From NCBI GenBank assembly GCA_022796875.1, contig JAAWJJ010000005.1, positions 1-64,000 of the forward strand: a stretch of 64,000 bases of DNA, given 5' to 3'. The notes beneath the pieces were generated by a model. The model was given only the letters and a program-made list of their open reading frames with translations, did not search any database and was not told the DNA's origin. The stretch is from Eubacterium sp. (GTDB lineage: Bacteria; Bacillota; Clostridia; Lachnospirales; Lachnospiraceae). Both the position numbers and the translations under genes were made by a program. Below, one piece after another: positions 51,202 through 60,435 of this stretch; position 1 is the first letter of the stretch, and each line of letters starts with the position of its first letter.

Positions 51202-53781
51202 TTATATTGTTAATAAACGTTCAAACTCCTTGTATACTTCATCATTATACGCACCGCAGTCAAATTCATAATCCGGAACTTTTCCGTCCACAAACGCTTT
51301 CATTCCTTCATACAAATCATCAACTTCCTGGCCGATCAGCAGTTGCCCATCCTCTATCAGCACATCTTTCACCGTATTAAAATCAGAAACAATGATCGGC
51401 ATATGCAGCGTTCTGGCTTCCTGAATAACCAGCGGCTGCCCTTCATAATGGGATGGGAGTATAAAACAATCGCAGTTTTTTAAAAATCCAAACGGCTTCA
51501 TAAGAATTCCTGTTAAATGCACAATTCCTTTTAAGTGCTCTGCTTCAATCAATTTTTCCAGGTATTCCCGCCACGGTCCTTCCCCCAGTATATACAACCG
51601 GACCGACGGATTCTCCCGATACAGTTTTCCAAACGCTTGAATCAGGCTATCCTGATTCTTTTCCGGAGAAAGCCTGCCCATCGTAACAAAATTAGTACAT
51701 TCCTTTTCAGGCGCATGTACCACCTCTGCTTCATACGCCATGGAATCGTCTTCCGAAATTCCGGCCACATAATAGTTTGCTTTTTCTGTGGAAAAAGAGG
51801 TCAAAGACTGTTCTTCATCCAGAATACGTTTCAGGTTAACCATATTCCGTACATACGTAAATTTATTTTTTGTCTGCTCCGTTGCAAAATTCTCTTCATT
51901 GATCCGCATCGTCGATTCAGAACAACCGACAAGCTTATCCATGTATGGATACGCGGAAATACAAATACGCAAAACCGAACCCACATCATTTCCGCCTTTT
52001 TCTCCCCGGCTTAATTCTTTTTTCAGATCATTATGCATCCAGATCATTTTTTTTGCATGATCAAAAAACGTAAATAAAATGGCAAACCATTTTGAATACC
52101 CTGTATATTCGATCACATAATCAAATCTGCTATCTCCGAAAAGCCTGCGAAGCTCACGTTTACACATATCTTTCGGCGCATCCCATCCGGCATCAAGCCC
52201 ATACTCCAAGTTCAGTGTATACAATGCTTCTTCTTCCGGATTTACTGCATTATGTTTTCCTCTCCAGTATAACACTCTCACTTCCGGCCTGATCTTTCTA
52301 ATTGTTTCTCTTGACTCTTTATTTCCTGTCGGCCCCACGCTTACAGTTACATCATACTTCGAATAATCAATTTGATCCAAAAGCGTCATCAGCGAAAAAG
52401 TAAGTCCGTTCGTTGCACAATTACCTCCACGGAGCAAAATCTTTTTTTTCGTTTTCGTATCGCATTTTATGCAGATATCACTCTCCTTTTTTTCAAATAC
52501 CGCTTCTGCGATCCGTTCACATACATGTCCGTCATCTTTCCCGCACGACCACTGTTTTTCCCTTTGATATTTTTCCAGACACGGTTTCATTGCCTGATTT
52601 ATATCACTTACCATTCGTCCCAGTTCTTCATAATTTTGCGCAATTGGCCCCGGCAGTTTGTCCAGTCCGAAATATAATCCGCGGGATTCCATATATTCTT
52701 CCAAATCTTCAACGAAAAACAAAATCGGTTTTTCTGTTACCAGAAAATCAAAATAAATACTGGAATAATCTGATATTAAAACATCTACGATTGATAACAA
52801 CTCATTTGTGTCAATGATTGCAGGAACAAACTGCTCTGTCAGTTCACTGGAGTTTTTAATATACTTATATACAATCTGATGCGGTTTTACCAAAATCTGA
52901 TATTCATTCGTATCCACATTATTTTCCAGGCATTGGATCATTTTAAAATAACTCTCAAGTCCCGTTTCCGGACTTCCAAATTTTTCACCTTTCCAGGTGG
53001 GCGCATACAGAATTATTTTTTTATCAGGATCTACGGTAACGCCTTGCTTATTCAGTGTATCCAATACCTTTTCCTTTTCTGTATAGAAATGCGCATCGTT
53101 ACGCGGCTGTCCTACTTCCAAAATCGTACCTTCAAACAAACCATCCAGCTTAAAACACTTTTTATAGACTTCCGTCATGAACTCATTCGGAGAAATCAGA
53201 TAATCCGCCGCCAGAAAATTTCTTACGATATTAGTTGCGCCAATATTTCCTTCCGGTTCGTCATATCCCAACGTTTTTAACGGTATTCCATGCCAGGTAT
53301 TGATATATACCTGTTCTTTCCGCTTGATAAAATAATCGGCAAAGGTACTGTCATTGATAAGATATTCCGCCGTAGCCAGATAACGGGCATATTCTATGGA
53401 TTGATATTCCACAAATACAACATTACCGTATTGCGCATATTCCTCCATGATCTGCCGGTTATCTTCCATATCTTCTATCGCCCATACATGAATATAATCT
53501 TCATATTTTTTTTTCAAAAACAAATGCCGGAAAATACTGTATGGATTCCCTACCATTCCTCTCCCGCTGTAGGCCTCGTATAAAATACAGTTTTTTCTGA
53601 CAGGTTCCTTTTCATAAAAACACGTATATTGTGCCCGTAACTGTATTTCTATGTCCCCATCCCATTTTTTTTGTATCTCCTGCAACGCTTCTTTATATTT
53701 ATTTTCACATTCGTCTTTATACTCTTCTTTATGCGCTCCGCTTGTCCGCAGCGCATTTTTCACCCTTTGAAACCATCCCAT
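51202..53781 (-). CDS. Bifunctional CDP-glycerol glycerophosphotransferase-like / GT4 glycosyltransferase
   Basis: 859 residues. The N-terminal TagF-like domain (about 60-430) has a complete motif set: INTWHGIPLKTLG with His164, YAPTWKG, LVKPHQ, SDYSSIYFDFL and LPGPIA. TagF-type enzymes polymerise or add phospho-polyols from CDP-activated donors. The C-terminal GT-B domain (about 455-859) has GGNCATNGLTF, WMHNDLKKEL, VTMGRLSPEKNQDSL and HYEGQPLVIQEART, a GT4 retaining glycosyltransferase. One protein could thus add a sugar and a polyol phosphate. A strong ribosome binding site, AGAGGAGGAAAT, precedes the ATG. Confidence 0.88.
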   Translation of the reverse strand: MGWFQRVKNALRTSGAHKEEYKDECENKYKEALQEIQKKWDGDIEIQLRAQYTCFYEKEPVRKNCILYEAYSGRGMVGNPYSIFRHLFLKKKYEDYIHVWAIEDMEDNRQIMEEYAQYGNVVFVEYQSIEYARYLATAEYLINDSTFADYFIKRKEQVYINTWHGIPLKTLGYDEPEGNIGATNIVRNFLAADYLISPNEFMTEVYKKCFKLDGLFEGTILEVGQPRNDAHFYTEKEKVLDTLNKQGVTVDPDKKIILYAPTWKGEKFGSPETGLESYFKMIQCLENNVDTNEYQILVKPHQIVYKYIKNSSELTEQFVPAIIDTNELLSIVDVLISDYSSIYFDFLVTEKPILFFVEDLEEYMESRGLYFGLDKLPGPIAQNYEELGRMVSDINQAMKPCLEKYQREKQWSCGKDDGHVCERIAEAVFEKKESDICIKCDTKTKKKILLRGGNCATNGLTFSLMTLLDQIDYSKYDVTVSVGPTGNKESRETIRKIRPEVRVLYWRGKHNAVNPEEEALYTLNLEYGLDAGWDAPKDMCKRELRRLFGDSRFDYVIEYTGYSKWFAILFTFFDHAKKMIWMHNDLKKELSRGEKGGNDVGSVLRICISAYPYMDKLVGCSESTMRINEENFATEQTKNKFTYVRNMVNLKRILDEEQSLTSFSTEKANYYVAGISEDDSMAYEAEVVHAPEKECTNFVTMGRLSPEKNQDSLIQAFGKLYRENPSVRLYILGEGPWREYLEKLIEAEHLKGIVHLTGILMKPFGFLKNCDCFILPSHYEGQPLVIQEARTLHMPIIVSDFNTVKDVLIEDGQLLIGQEVDDLYEGMKAFVDGKVPDYEFDCGAYNDEVYKEFERLLTI

Positions 53782-53826
53782 AATTCGTTCTAATTTCCTC
53801 CTCTGTTAAAGTTCCTGTTTATTTAA

Positions 53827-53862
53827 ATAGCCATTACAAGTATTTTTCCTTATAATGGCTAT
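53827..53862 (-). terminator. Hairpin in the gap between the two TagF-family genes
   Basis: A 14-bp stem with one G-U pair (ATAGCCATTATAAG and CTTGTAATGGCTAT on the minus strand) has an 8-base loop, followed by TTTAAAT. It lies 64 bases after the stop of the 1215-residue gene. The U tract is short, so it could be a partial terminator or a processing site that sets the ratio between the two halves of the locus. Confidence 0.55.
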
Positions 53863-53925
53863 ATCATATCACATGATCCAATTAAATTGAATTCTAATCT
53901 TGATTTTACGTTGTCCCTTCCATTA

Positions 53926-56900
53926 TTATGGATGATTATGAGAAAATAATCCTTTTATTCTATGAACATAATGCGTTATCAGGTTTGGACGAATTACTTT
54001 CCTTACAATTTTTATAGAAGATCCGAACTGTTCATACCCCAGATATTTCTCCCCAAATTTTTTTAACCGTTCTTTGTATTTTTCTTTATCCTGATCCTGA
54101 TTCCGGATAGCAGAGATTACCTCTTCCGTAGTAAATACGATCGGTCCCGGCGCTTCTTTTTCGAAATCTGCATATAACCTGCGCATTTTTCTGCAGTATT
54201 CTTCCAAATCATACGTAAAGAAAATGATCGGTTTATTCATAAGTGCGTAGTCAAATACAATGGAAGAATAATCCGTAATTAAAATATCCGATATCATCAG
54301 CAGTTCCTCCGTATTCTGACAGGAACTGAAATTAAAAATAAATTCACGATCAGCCGGTACTGTATAATACAGATAAGAAAAATGATGCAGACGGACGAGC
54401 AAAATATAATCTTCTCCCAACGCTTCCCTCATTTTTTCAAGATCCATCTGCATATCAAATTTATTTTTTACTCGCCAGGTAGGAGCATAAAGGATGATCT
54501 TTTTATTTTTTGGCAATTCCAATTTTTCTTTTATCTGACCCCTGATCTGTGCATCGCTCTTAAACAACTGATCGGACCTCGGATAACCGGTACAAAGTAT
54601 TTCATTCTCAAATCCGAAACAGCTTTTTGCTTTCTGTTCCATAAATCCGCCCTGTACCACCAGATAATCCCAATCAGCGCTGTTCTTAAGAAACTGCTGC
54701 CGTGCACGCTCTGTTTCAAAATTCTCTTTTACATCCAATCCTATTGTTTTAAGCGGCGTTCCATTCATAGTCTGAACCAGAATCTGCCCTTCGCGTTTTT
54801 CAAAGCCGTCTTCAAATTCCGCATTAGTGAAAAAATATTTTGCCGTGGCCAGGTAACGATAATATTCCAGCGAACCTCTGCGGACACGTTTTGCATTTCC
54901 TTTGATCGGAGTCCGTGCATCATTTAAAGACCAGATACACTCATATTCCGGATAATATTCATCTATATATTCATAGATCGCCCGCGGATTACCGCTGTAT
55001 TGCTTTCCGCACAATGATTCAAACAAAATCCGCTTTTTATTTAACTCCTCTTTCCGGTAAAGAGGATAGTTCTTCATAACCAACGACTGCCTCTTTTCAG
55101 CGCTGTCTTCCTCTTTTCTCCATAGTTGTGTAAACTTCAGACGGATTCGTCCTTCCACCCCACGATAACAGGAAATTTTCAGTTCCTCCGACAACATTAT
55201 ATGCCGAAAACGTTTTTTTAAATAGACAGGCGCTTTTACAGTTTTTCCATCCTCAAAAACATATTCAATAAATAAATCCCGGACACTCTGATACAGATTC
55301 CGAATCACTTCTTCGTTTTCAAAATTTATGGAAAACGTACAACAGATATTTTCGTTTTTCAGTTTACATTTTTTTTCATCCAGAACAACCGCTTGTCCGG
55401 AACGCCAGTCTTCTATCCGCAATCTTGCAGAAACTGCATTTACAACTGTTTCAATGTTTCCTCCCGTTCTTACAAAAATTTTTATCAAACAGTCGTTTTC
55501 CTCCGTCGCTGTTATCCTGGCAACCGCCACAAAATCATATAGTATCATCCGTAAACCATAGGTCAATTGCGTATTCTCAATCAATGCAATACGATCGGAT
55601 TCTTTCACTGAAAGTTTTTTTGACCTGCTTATAAGAATATTTTCTTTCTGATTCTTTTTCAGGAACACATCATATCGCTTTTCTTTTTCAAACAACTCTA
55701 TAGGCGCTGAAAATTCAATATGATCTGTTGTTTCAAAAGCCACGAAATCATCCTTTCCCTCTTCACCCATCCTGCGTTTTTTACGGCCTTTTTGTACGGC
55801 CCATACGGCATCTGCCGCATGGCTGAGTCTGCATATCACCTTTTTCTCTTCCAGACGGAGTTCTTCTGCAAACACCTCTTCCTGACGCAACAAAATTCTG
55901 ACTTTATGGAAAAGATCAAATTCCATGCGAAACAGATGATTGCCGGAAAGAAGCGTAAACCGATGATATTTCTCCTCTAATTCTTTCGGCCACCACCCTA
56001 ATAAGACGTGTCCTTTTGAAAATCGATTCTCATATTCTATCAGAATTTGGTGATATCCGATACTTTTCTCATTAAAATCCAATGCATCCACATCCATCAG
56101 AACACCAAAACCGCTTCCATCATAATTATAATGCGTTTCTTCTCCAGTTGCCGGATCTGTTACCATTCCATAAAGGTCCGTTAATTCATGGTTTTCTTCC
56201 GGAATCACCTCTAACGGAATTTTACTGCCGGTAAGTTCATTATAAAGAAAAGCGGAAATTTTCTGTTCTTCATATTCCCGGATATTGATCCGTCTTCTGT
56301 AAAGGTGCGCTACAATTTCGATTTTTTTGCCGTCCACTTTAATATTGTCGATAAAGTATCGCGGATCAAACTGCACCAGCTCTTTTGTAATATTCCGGCT
56401 CTTTACGGTAAAGATTTCTTCCGGAAGCTTCACAAACAGGCTGCCGTCCTTTTCTTCTACCGGGGCCAGGGCATAGTTTTCCTTTTCATATTCCAGCACA
56501 CGAAGCAGCCCCGGCAGGTTTTCATTCCGAATATATTCATACTTTTGCTGGTCTATAATTTTCAAATCGTCAAAGGCTTCCTTTGGTATTGCTTCGTCTA
56601 TATATTCTTTTATAAGACGAATATTTTCCAAAGCCTGCTCTTTTGGAATACGCTGACATACATTTACAAAGAGCATCAGATCCAAATCCAGATTCCGAAT
56701 TTGCTTTTTTTTCACCAGCCAAGGTTCTTTTACTTCTTTTTCAAAAAAATCATCCAATATTTTCATGATTTTAATTCTGCTGTATAAGTTCTCTATATTG
56801 GATGTATTTTGCGAAATTGATTTTGAAACACCCTCCCTGACTCTCCATAAATACCCACATTCCATTAATACGGAAACCCGGTTAGCCAAATAGTGCGCCC

Positions 56901-57573
56901 GTATGGAAAACGGAATATCTTCATACAAAACATTCTCCGGGAAACAGAAATCATATTTTAAATAAAATGATCTTAAAATCAGTTTTCCGCATGAAGTGGT
57001 ATCATAGATCAGATTTGAATGTTCCTTAATATGCGTAACAGGTTCTATGTTATGAAAGGCTTTATACTGTAACCCGGAAGACCAGGTTTTTTGAGGGGTA
57101 TAACGCATAAAATTACATATCGTCAGATCACTGCCGTTTTGCTCCGCCAACAAAAACATTTTTTCATAAGTTTCATCCGGAATGATATCATCAGAATCCA
57201 AAAAAGTAATATATTTCCCAACGGCAAACGGAACGGCATAATTCCTGGCATGCCCTAACCCTCCATTCGGAATACGGTGGAGATGAAAATTTTCAAATTC
57301 TTCTTCATAACGTCTGGTAATATCGCTGCTTCCATCGGTGGAACCGTCGTCTATCATAATCACTTCCAAATTGACGTTTCCCTGCCTTAACAAAGAATCC
57401 AGACATTCTTCCAGATATTCCTCCACATTATAAACAGGAACAATTACACTGATATCAATTTGATTCTTTTCCATAAGTAAATTCTCCTCTGTAATTCCCA
57501 CCCACTTTTTCCCGGTTATTTTATGAAATAAATTATTTGCCCTGTCGGTTGTTTCCGGTTCTTCTTTTTTCAT
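53926..57573 (-). CDS. GT2 / TagF-like fusion glycosyl-polyolphosphotransferase with His to Asn substitution
   Basis: 1215 residues. A GT2 domain at about 35-290 has ISVIVPVYNVEEYL, MIDDGSTDGSS, FLDSDDIIPDE and LYEDIPFSIRAHYL. A central region of about 500 residues is beta-rich and unassigned. The C-terminal Glyphos_transf-like domain (about 840-1190) has KRILFESLCGKQYSGNPRAIYEY, YAPTWRVKN, RLHHFSYL, TDYSSIVFDYALMNKP and APGPIV. In the motif normally reading WHGTPLK it has MNGTPLKTIG (near 54770), so Asn replaces the proposed catalytic base His. Similar fusions make teichoic-acid-like chains. The ATG overlaps the next gene's stop by 4 bases. Confidence 0.85.
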   Translation of the reverse strand: MKKEEPETTDRANNLFHKITGKKWVGITEENLLMEKNQIDISVIVPVYNVEEYLEECLDSLLRQGNVNLEVIMIDDGSTDGSSDITRRYEEEFENFHLHRIPNGGLGHARNYAVPFAVGKYITFLDSDDIIPDETYEKMFLLAEQNGSDLTICNFMRYTPQKTWSSGLQYKAFHNIEPVTHIKEHSNLIYDTTSCGKLILRSFYLKYDFCFPENVLYEDIPFSIRAHYLANRVSVLMECGYLWRVREGVSKSISQNTSNIENLYSRIKIMKILDDFFEKEVKEPWLVKKKQIRNLDLDLMLFVNVCQRIPKEQALENIRLIKEYIDEAIPKEAFDDLKIIDQQKYEYIRNENLPGLLRVLEYEKENYALAPVEEKDGSLFVKLPEEIFTVKSRNITKELVQFDPRYFIDNIKVDGKKIEIVAHLYRRRINIREYEEQKISAFLYNELTGSKIPLEVIPEENHELTDLYGMVTDPATGEETHYNYDGSGFGVLMDVDALDFNEKSIGYHQILIEYENRFSKGHVLLGWWPKELEEKYHRFTLLSGNHLFRMEFDLFHKVRILLRQEEVFAEELRLEEKKVICRLSHAADAVWAVQKGRKKRRMGEEGKDDFVAFETTDHIEFSAPIELFEKEKRYDVFLKKNQKENILISRSKKLSVKESDRIALIENTQLTYGLRMILYDFVAVARITATEENDCLIKIFVRTGGNIETVVNAVSARLRIEDWRSGQAVVLDEKKCKLKNENICCTFSINFENEEVIRNLYQSVRDLFIEYVFEDGKTVKAPVYLKKRFRHIMLSEELKISCYRGVEGRIRLKFTQLWRKEEDSAEKRQSLVMKNYPLYRKEELNKKRILFESLCGKQYSGNPRAIYEYIDEYYPEYECIWSLNDARTPIKGNAKRVRRGSLEYYRYLATAKYFFTNAEFEDGFEKREGQILVQTMNGTPLKTIGLDVKENFETERARQQFLKNSADWDYLVVQGGFMEQKAKSCFGFENEILCTGYPRSDQLFKSDAQIRGQIKEKLELPKNKKIILYAPTWRVKNKFDMQMDLEKMREALGEDYILLVRLHHFSYLYYTVPADREFIFNFSSCQNTEELLMISDILITDYSSIVFDYALMNKPIIFFTYDLEEYCRKMRRLYADFEKEAPGPIVFTTEEVISAIRNQDQDKEKYKERLKKFGEKYLGYEQFGSSIKIVRKVIRPNLITHYVHRIKGLFSHNHP

Positions 57574-60371
57574 GGGGACTCAATGCTCTGGATATTCTCC
57601 TGCTTATCCCCCGTTTCTGTTTCTTTTATACCGATTTCATCTGACCGATGGGGCAGCCATTCTACATGCAATCGGATCGTTTCCCCCGCTTTTATCGGAT
57701 ACTCCATTTGTACAGGTTTATCATGCCATGCCGGTTTTACTTCCTCTGATATAATATTATCATTATATCGAATATTTGTATAATCAATCCAGTACGGGAC
57801 TCTGTTTCCATCTTGATCACGTACATCTTTTCCCCTTAACCATGCCACCAGATTGCCGCTGCCTGAAGCGCGCAGGGATACATCCAGAACTCCCCCTGTA
57901 GATTCTATCATATATCCGGATCCGTCTTTTTGAAGCCATTCCGGTTTCACAATCTGCGCGTTATGATCCGAAACGGAAACCAATTCTAAATCCGAGTTTT
58001 CCGCACCGGAAAATTTAAAATCCATTCTGGCCGTTATATGGTTCCTCAGACGCATAAACAGCACCTTAAGATTCTCAAAGTCCGTATTATCATATTGATG
58101 TGGCAGCCATTCCGCATGTAATCTTATAATTTCTCTTTCTTTTACCGGATATTCCAGATACAAAGGTTTGTCATTCCATACCGGTTTTACTTCCTCTGTC
58201 ACTATATTATCATTGTAACGAATATTCTTATAATCAATCCAATATTGGATTCTGTTCCCATTCCGATCGCATACATATCTTCCACCCAGCTTGATTACCA
58301 GGCTCCCAGCAGCAGAAGCCCGCAGAGCAATATCCAGAATTCCCTTATATGATTCCACCGTATAACCGTCTTCATTCTTTTGAATCCATTTTGGTTTTAT
58401 AATCTCCACTTTATGATCAGAAACAGAAACCACTTCCAAACCGGCGTTTTCTGTACCGGTTAGTTTAAAATCTATTTTGGCTGTTATATGATTTCTCAAA
58501 CGCACGAGCAGTTTTTCATCTTCATCCGTTTCATGATAACTTTCATAGAGAAATCCGTCCATATTTTGTATTGTTGAACCCGAACAGCAACCTCGACTTA
58601 CTATAATATTTTCTATTACTTTTGTAATTCCAAGGATTGCGTAACACTCTCTCATTGGAAAATATTTCTTACTCATATAAGAATTCTCCGCAAATTTATA
58701 GATATCCTCATCAAAATAAGCGGCAAATAATTTCCGGAAAACAGTAGAATCAAAAACAGCTTTCAGATATTTCTCGGGTACGCCTGCCTGAATATTTTTG
58801 TTTTTTTGAGGCTCTTTCAAATACTCAGAAACACGGGAATCTTTTGTATTCACATAAAATTCTCTGTCCGCCTCTTCCGTATCATTAAACGGCGCACACA
58901 TTTTCTCAGGAAATTTTTTATTTATCGTGCGTGCAAATTCTATTGTTTCCTGTTGAATCGAACGTCCTTTATCAAATCCAAAATTCAGCAACTCCGGACA
59001 ATACCTGGCATATATAATCGCCATAAGGAGATTATTATCCGTACATTCCGGAACGCTTAGTTTCAACTTTCTAAACTCCGGATCAAGTAATGGAGATAAT
59101 GTATATGAATTATAACAATAATCCTCAACTGCCCATTTTCCAAAATGAATATTGTATCTTGCATCGCGATGCAGATAATACGGATACCGGTTAGAACCGT
59201 CATCCTCCAGACGGTATTTTTCCCGTATCGTTTCATAAACGTCAGCTATCACTTCCGTAACAGATTTTGATATTTCATCCGCTATATTCCGGGGATATCT
59301 TTGCGCCTTTTTACAATATACATCTATAAATTCCTGCGCCGTTCCGTCAAAATACGCCCTTACCGACTCTCCGCCGGCGCCGGAAATAAAATATTTTTTC
59401 GCTTCACATTTATGATGCCGGAAAAACAATTCCTTATGAAATGCCATTTTTGTATAAAGTTCAATATTTATTATATCTTCCAGGCTGTAATTAATTGCCG
59501 CTTCCGGAAAACTTCCATCATCATTTAAGAGAACTCCGCCGGAATCCTCTATTGCATTTATCGTATTTAACCGGAATCCATAATAATCTGCAATTTCGGA
59601 AGCTATTCTATAATCGTCAACATGTGTATGCAGCGTATCTTTTACAGAATTTACACGGATTCCATTCAGATCAATCCCAGACTGCAGAGCCAGCAAAAAT
59701 GTAAGCCTGCTGTCAAATCCGCCGGAAAGACTTACATTTAGCTGGTCAGTATATTTCCGCAAATCCCTGAATAATACCGTCCAACGCTGAAACCAGCGGT
59801 CAAGTATCTCCATACCTTCCGCCGAATCAGGAAAAACCGAATCTTCCTGATAATCCACATAATCAAACGCAATAGTTTTTCTTTCTGTATTTATCGAAAT
59901 AACCGCATTTTTATTTACAATACTGATTTCGTTCACTGGCGTTTCATAAACGGAAAGACTTGATAAGTCTTCTACAAACATATAATTTGCGTAATTCCGG
60001 TTCAATGAAAGTAATACCCTTGTTTTCAGATACTCCAACAGCCGAAAAAAGGAATTGCTCAAAACAAAATGATTTTCCTTATGATACAGATAAATTCCAT
60101 AACTACCGCTGAAATCCTGTCGGATACTAATTGTTCCGCCTTTTACCTCCACATATACATACGATCCGCATCCGTCCAATCCTGAAACGGCAGCTTCTGT
60201 CAGATTATCGTTTTCATAAATTCCGTTCTTCTGAACGGAATATCCGTAAAATTTTGTTTTCACATTTTGAAAGTGATCTGAATCAATTAAAAAAAATTCA
60301 TCTTCTACATGAAAATAATTTTTACTTTCCGTTTCGAAATCAGGAAAAGCATTTTGTTTTTCATTTCTCAT
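57570..60371 (-). CDS. Asparagine-synthetase-like protein fused to two copies of a 136-residue domain
   Basis: 933 residues. The N-terminal ~190 residues resemble the class II glutaminase fold (IRQDFSGSYGIYLYHKENHFVLSNSF) but have no Cys after Met, so glutamine hydrolysis is not expected. The ATP-pyrophosphatase domain follows with the PP-loop SLSGGFDSRLTF at about 215 and runs to about 600. The C-terminus holds two tandem copies (about 620-755 and 770-906) of a domain starting RLRNHITA(K/R)(I/M)DFK and ending RLH(A/V)EWLPH, with KP(K/E)W, YWIDY, IRYNDNI and KPxW(N/H)DKP conserved between them. It may adenylate and amidate a uronic acid made via Ugd. That role is inference. Confidence 0.8.
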   Translation of the reverse strand: MRNEKQNAFPDFETESKNYFHVEDEFFLIDSDHFQNVKTKFYGYSVQKNGIYENDNLTEAAVSGLDGCGSYVYVEVKGGTISIRQDFSGSYGIYLYHKENHFVLSNSFFRLLEYLKTRVLLSLNRNYANYMFVEDLSSLSVYETPVNEISIVNKNAVISINTERKTIAFDYVDYQEDSVFPDSAEGMEILDRWFQRWTVLFRDLRKYTDQLNVSLSGGFDSRLTFLLALQSGIDLNGIRVNSVKDTLHTHVDDYRIASEIADYYGFRLNTINAIEDSGGVLLNDDGSFPEAAINYSLEDIINIELYTKMAFHKELFFRHHKCEAKKYFISGAGGESVRAYFDGTAQEFIDVYCKKAQRYPRNIADEISKSVTEVIADVYETIREKYRLEDDGSNRYPYYLHRDARYNIHFGKWAVEDYCYNSYTLSPLLDPEFRKLKLSVPECTDNNLLMAIIYARYCPELLNFGFDKGRSIQQETIEFARTINKKFPEKMCAPFNDTEEADREFYVNTKDSRVSEYLKEPQKNKNIQAGVPEKYLKAVFDSTVFRKLFAAYFDEDIYKFAENSYMSKKYFPMRECYAILGITKVIENIIVSRGCCSGSTIQNMDGFLYESYHETDEDEKLLVRLRNHITAKIDFKLTGTENAGLEVVSVSDHKVEIIKPKWIQKNEDGYTVESYKGILDIALRASAAGSLVIKLGGRYVCDRNGNRIQYWIDYKNIRYNDNIVTEEVKPVWNDKPLYLEYPVKEREIIRLHAEWLPHQYDNTDFENLKVLFMRLRNHITARMDFKFSGAENSDLELVSVSDHNAQIVKPEWLQKDGSGYMIESTGGVLDVSLRASGSGNLVAWLRGKDVRDQDGNRVPYWIDYTNIRYNDNIISEEVKPAWHDKPVQMEYPIKAGETIRLHVEWLPHRSDEIGIKETETGDKQENIQSIESP

Positions 60372-60435
60372 ATATTACTCCTTTCGGACTGATTTATTTG
60401 ATATTGTTCCTCTCCTGCCACATGATGCTGCTACC

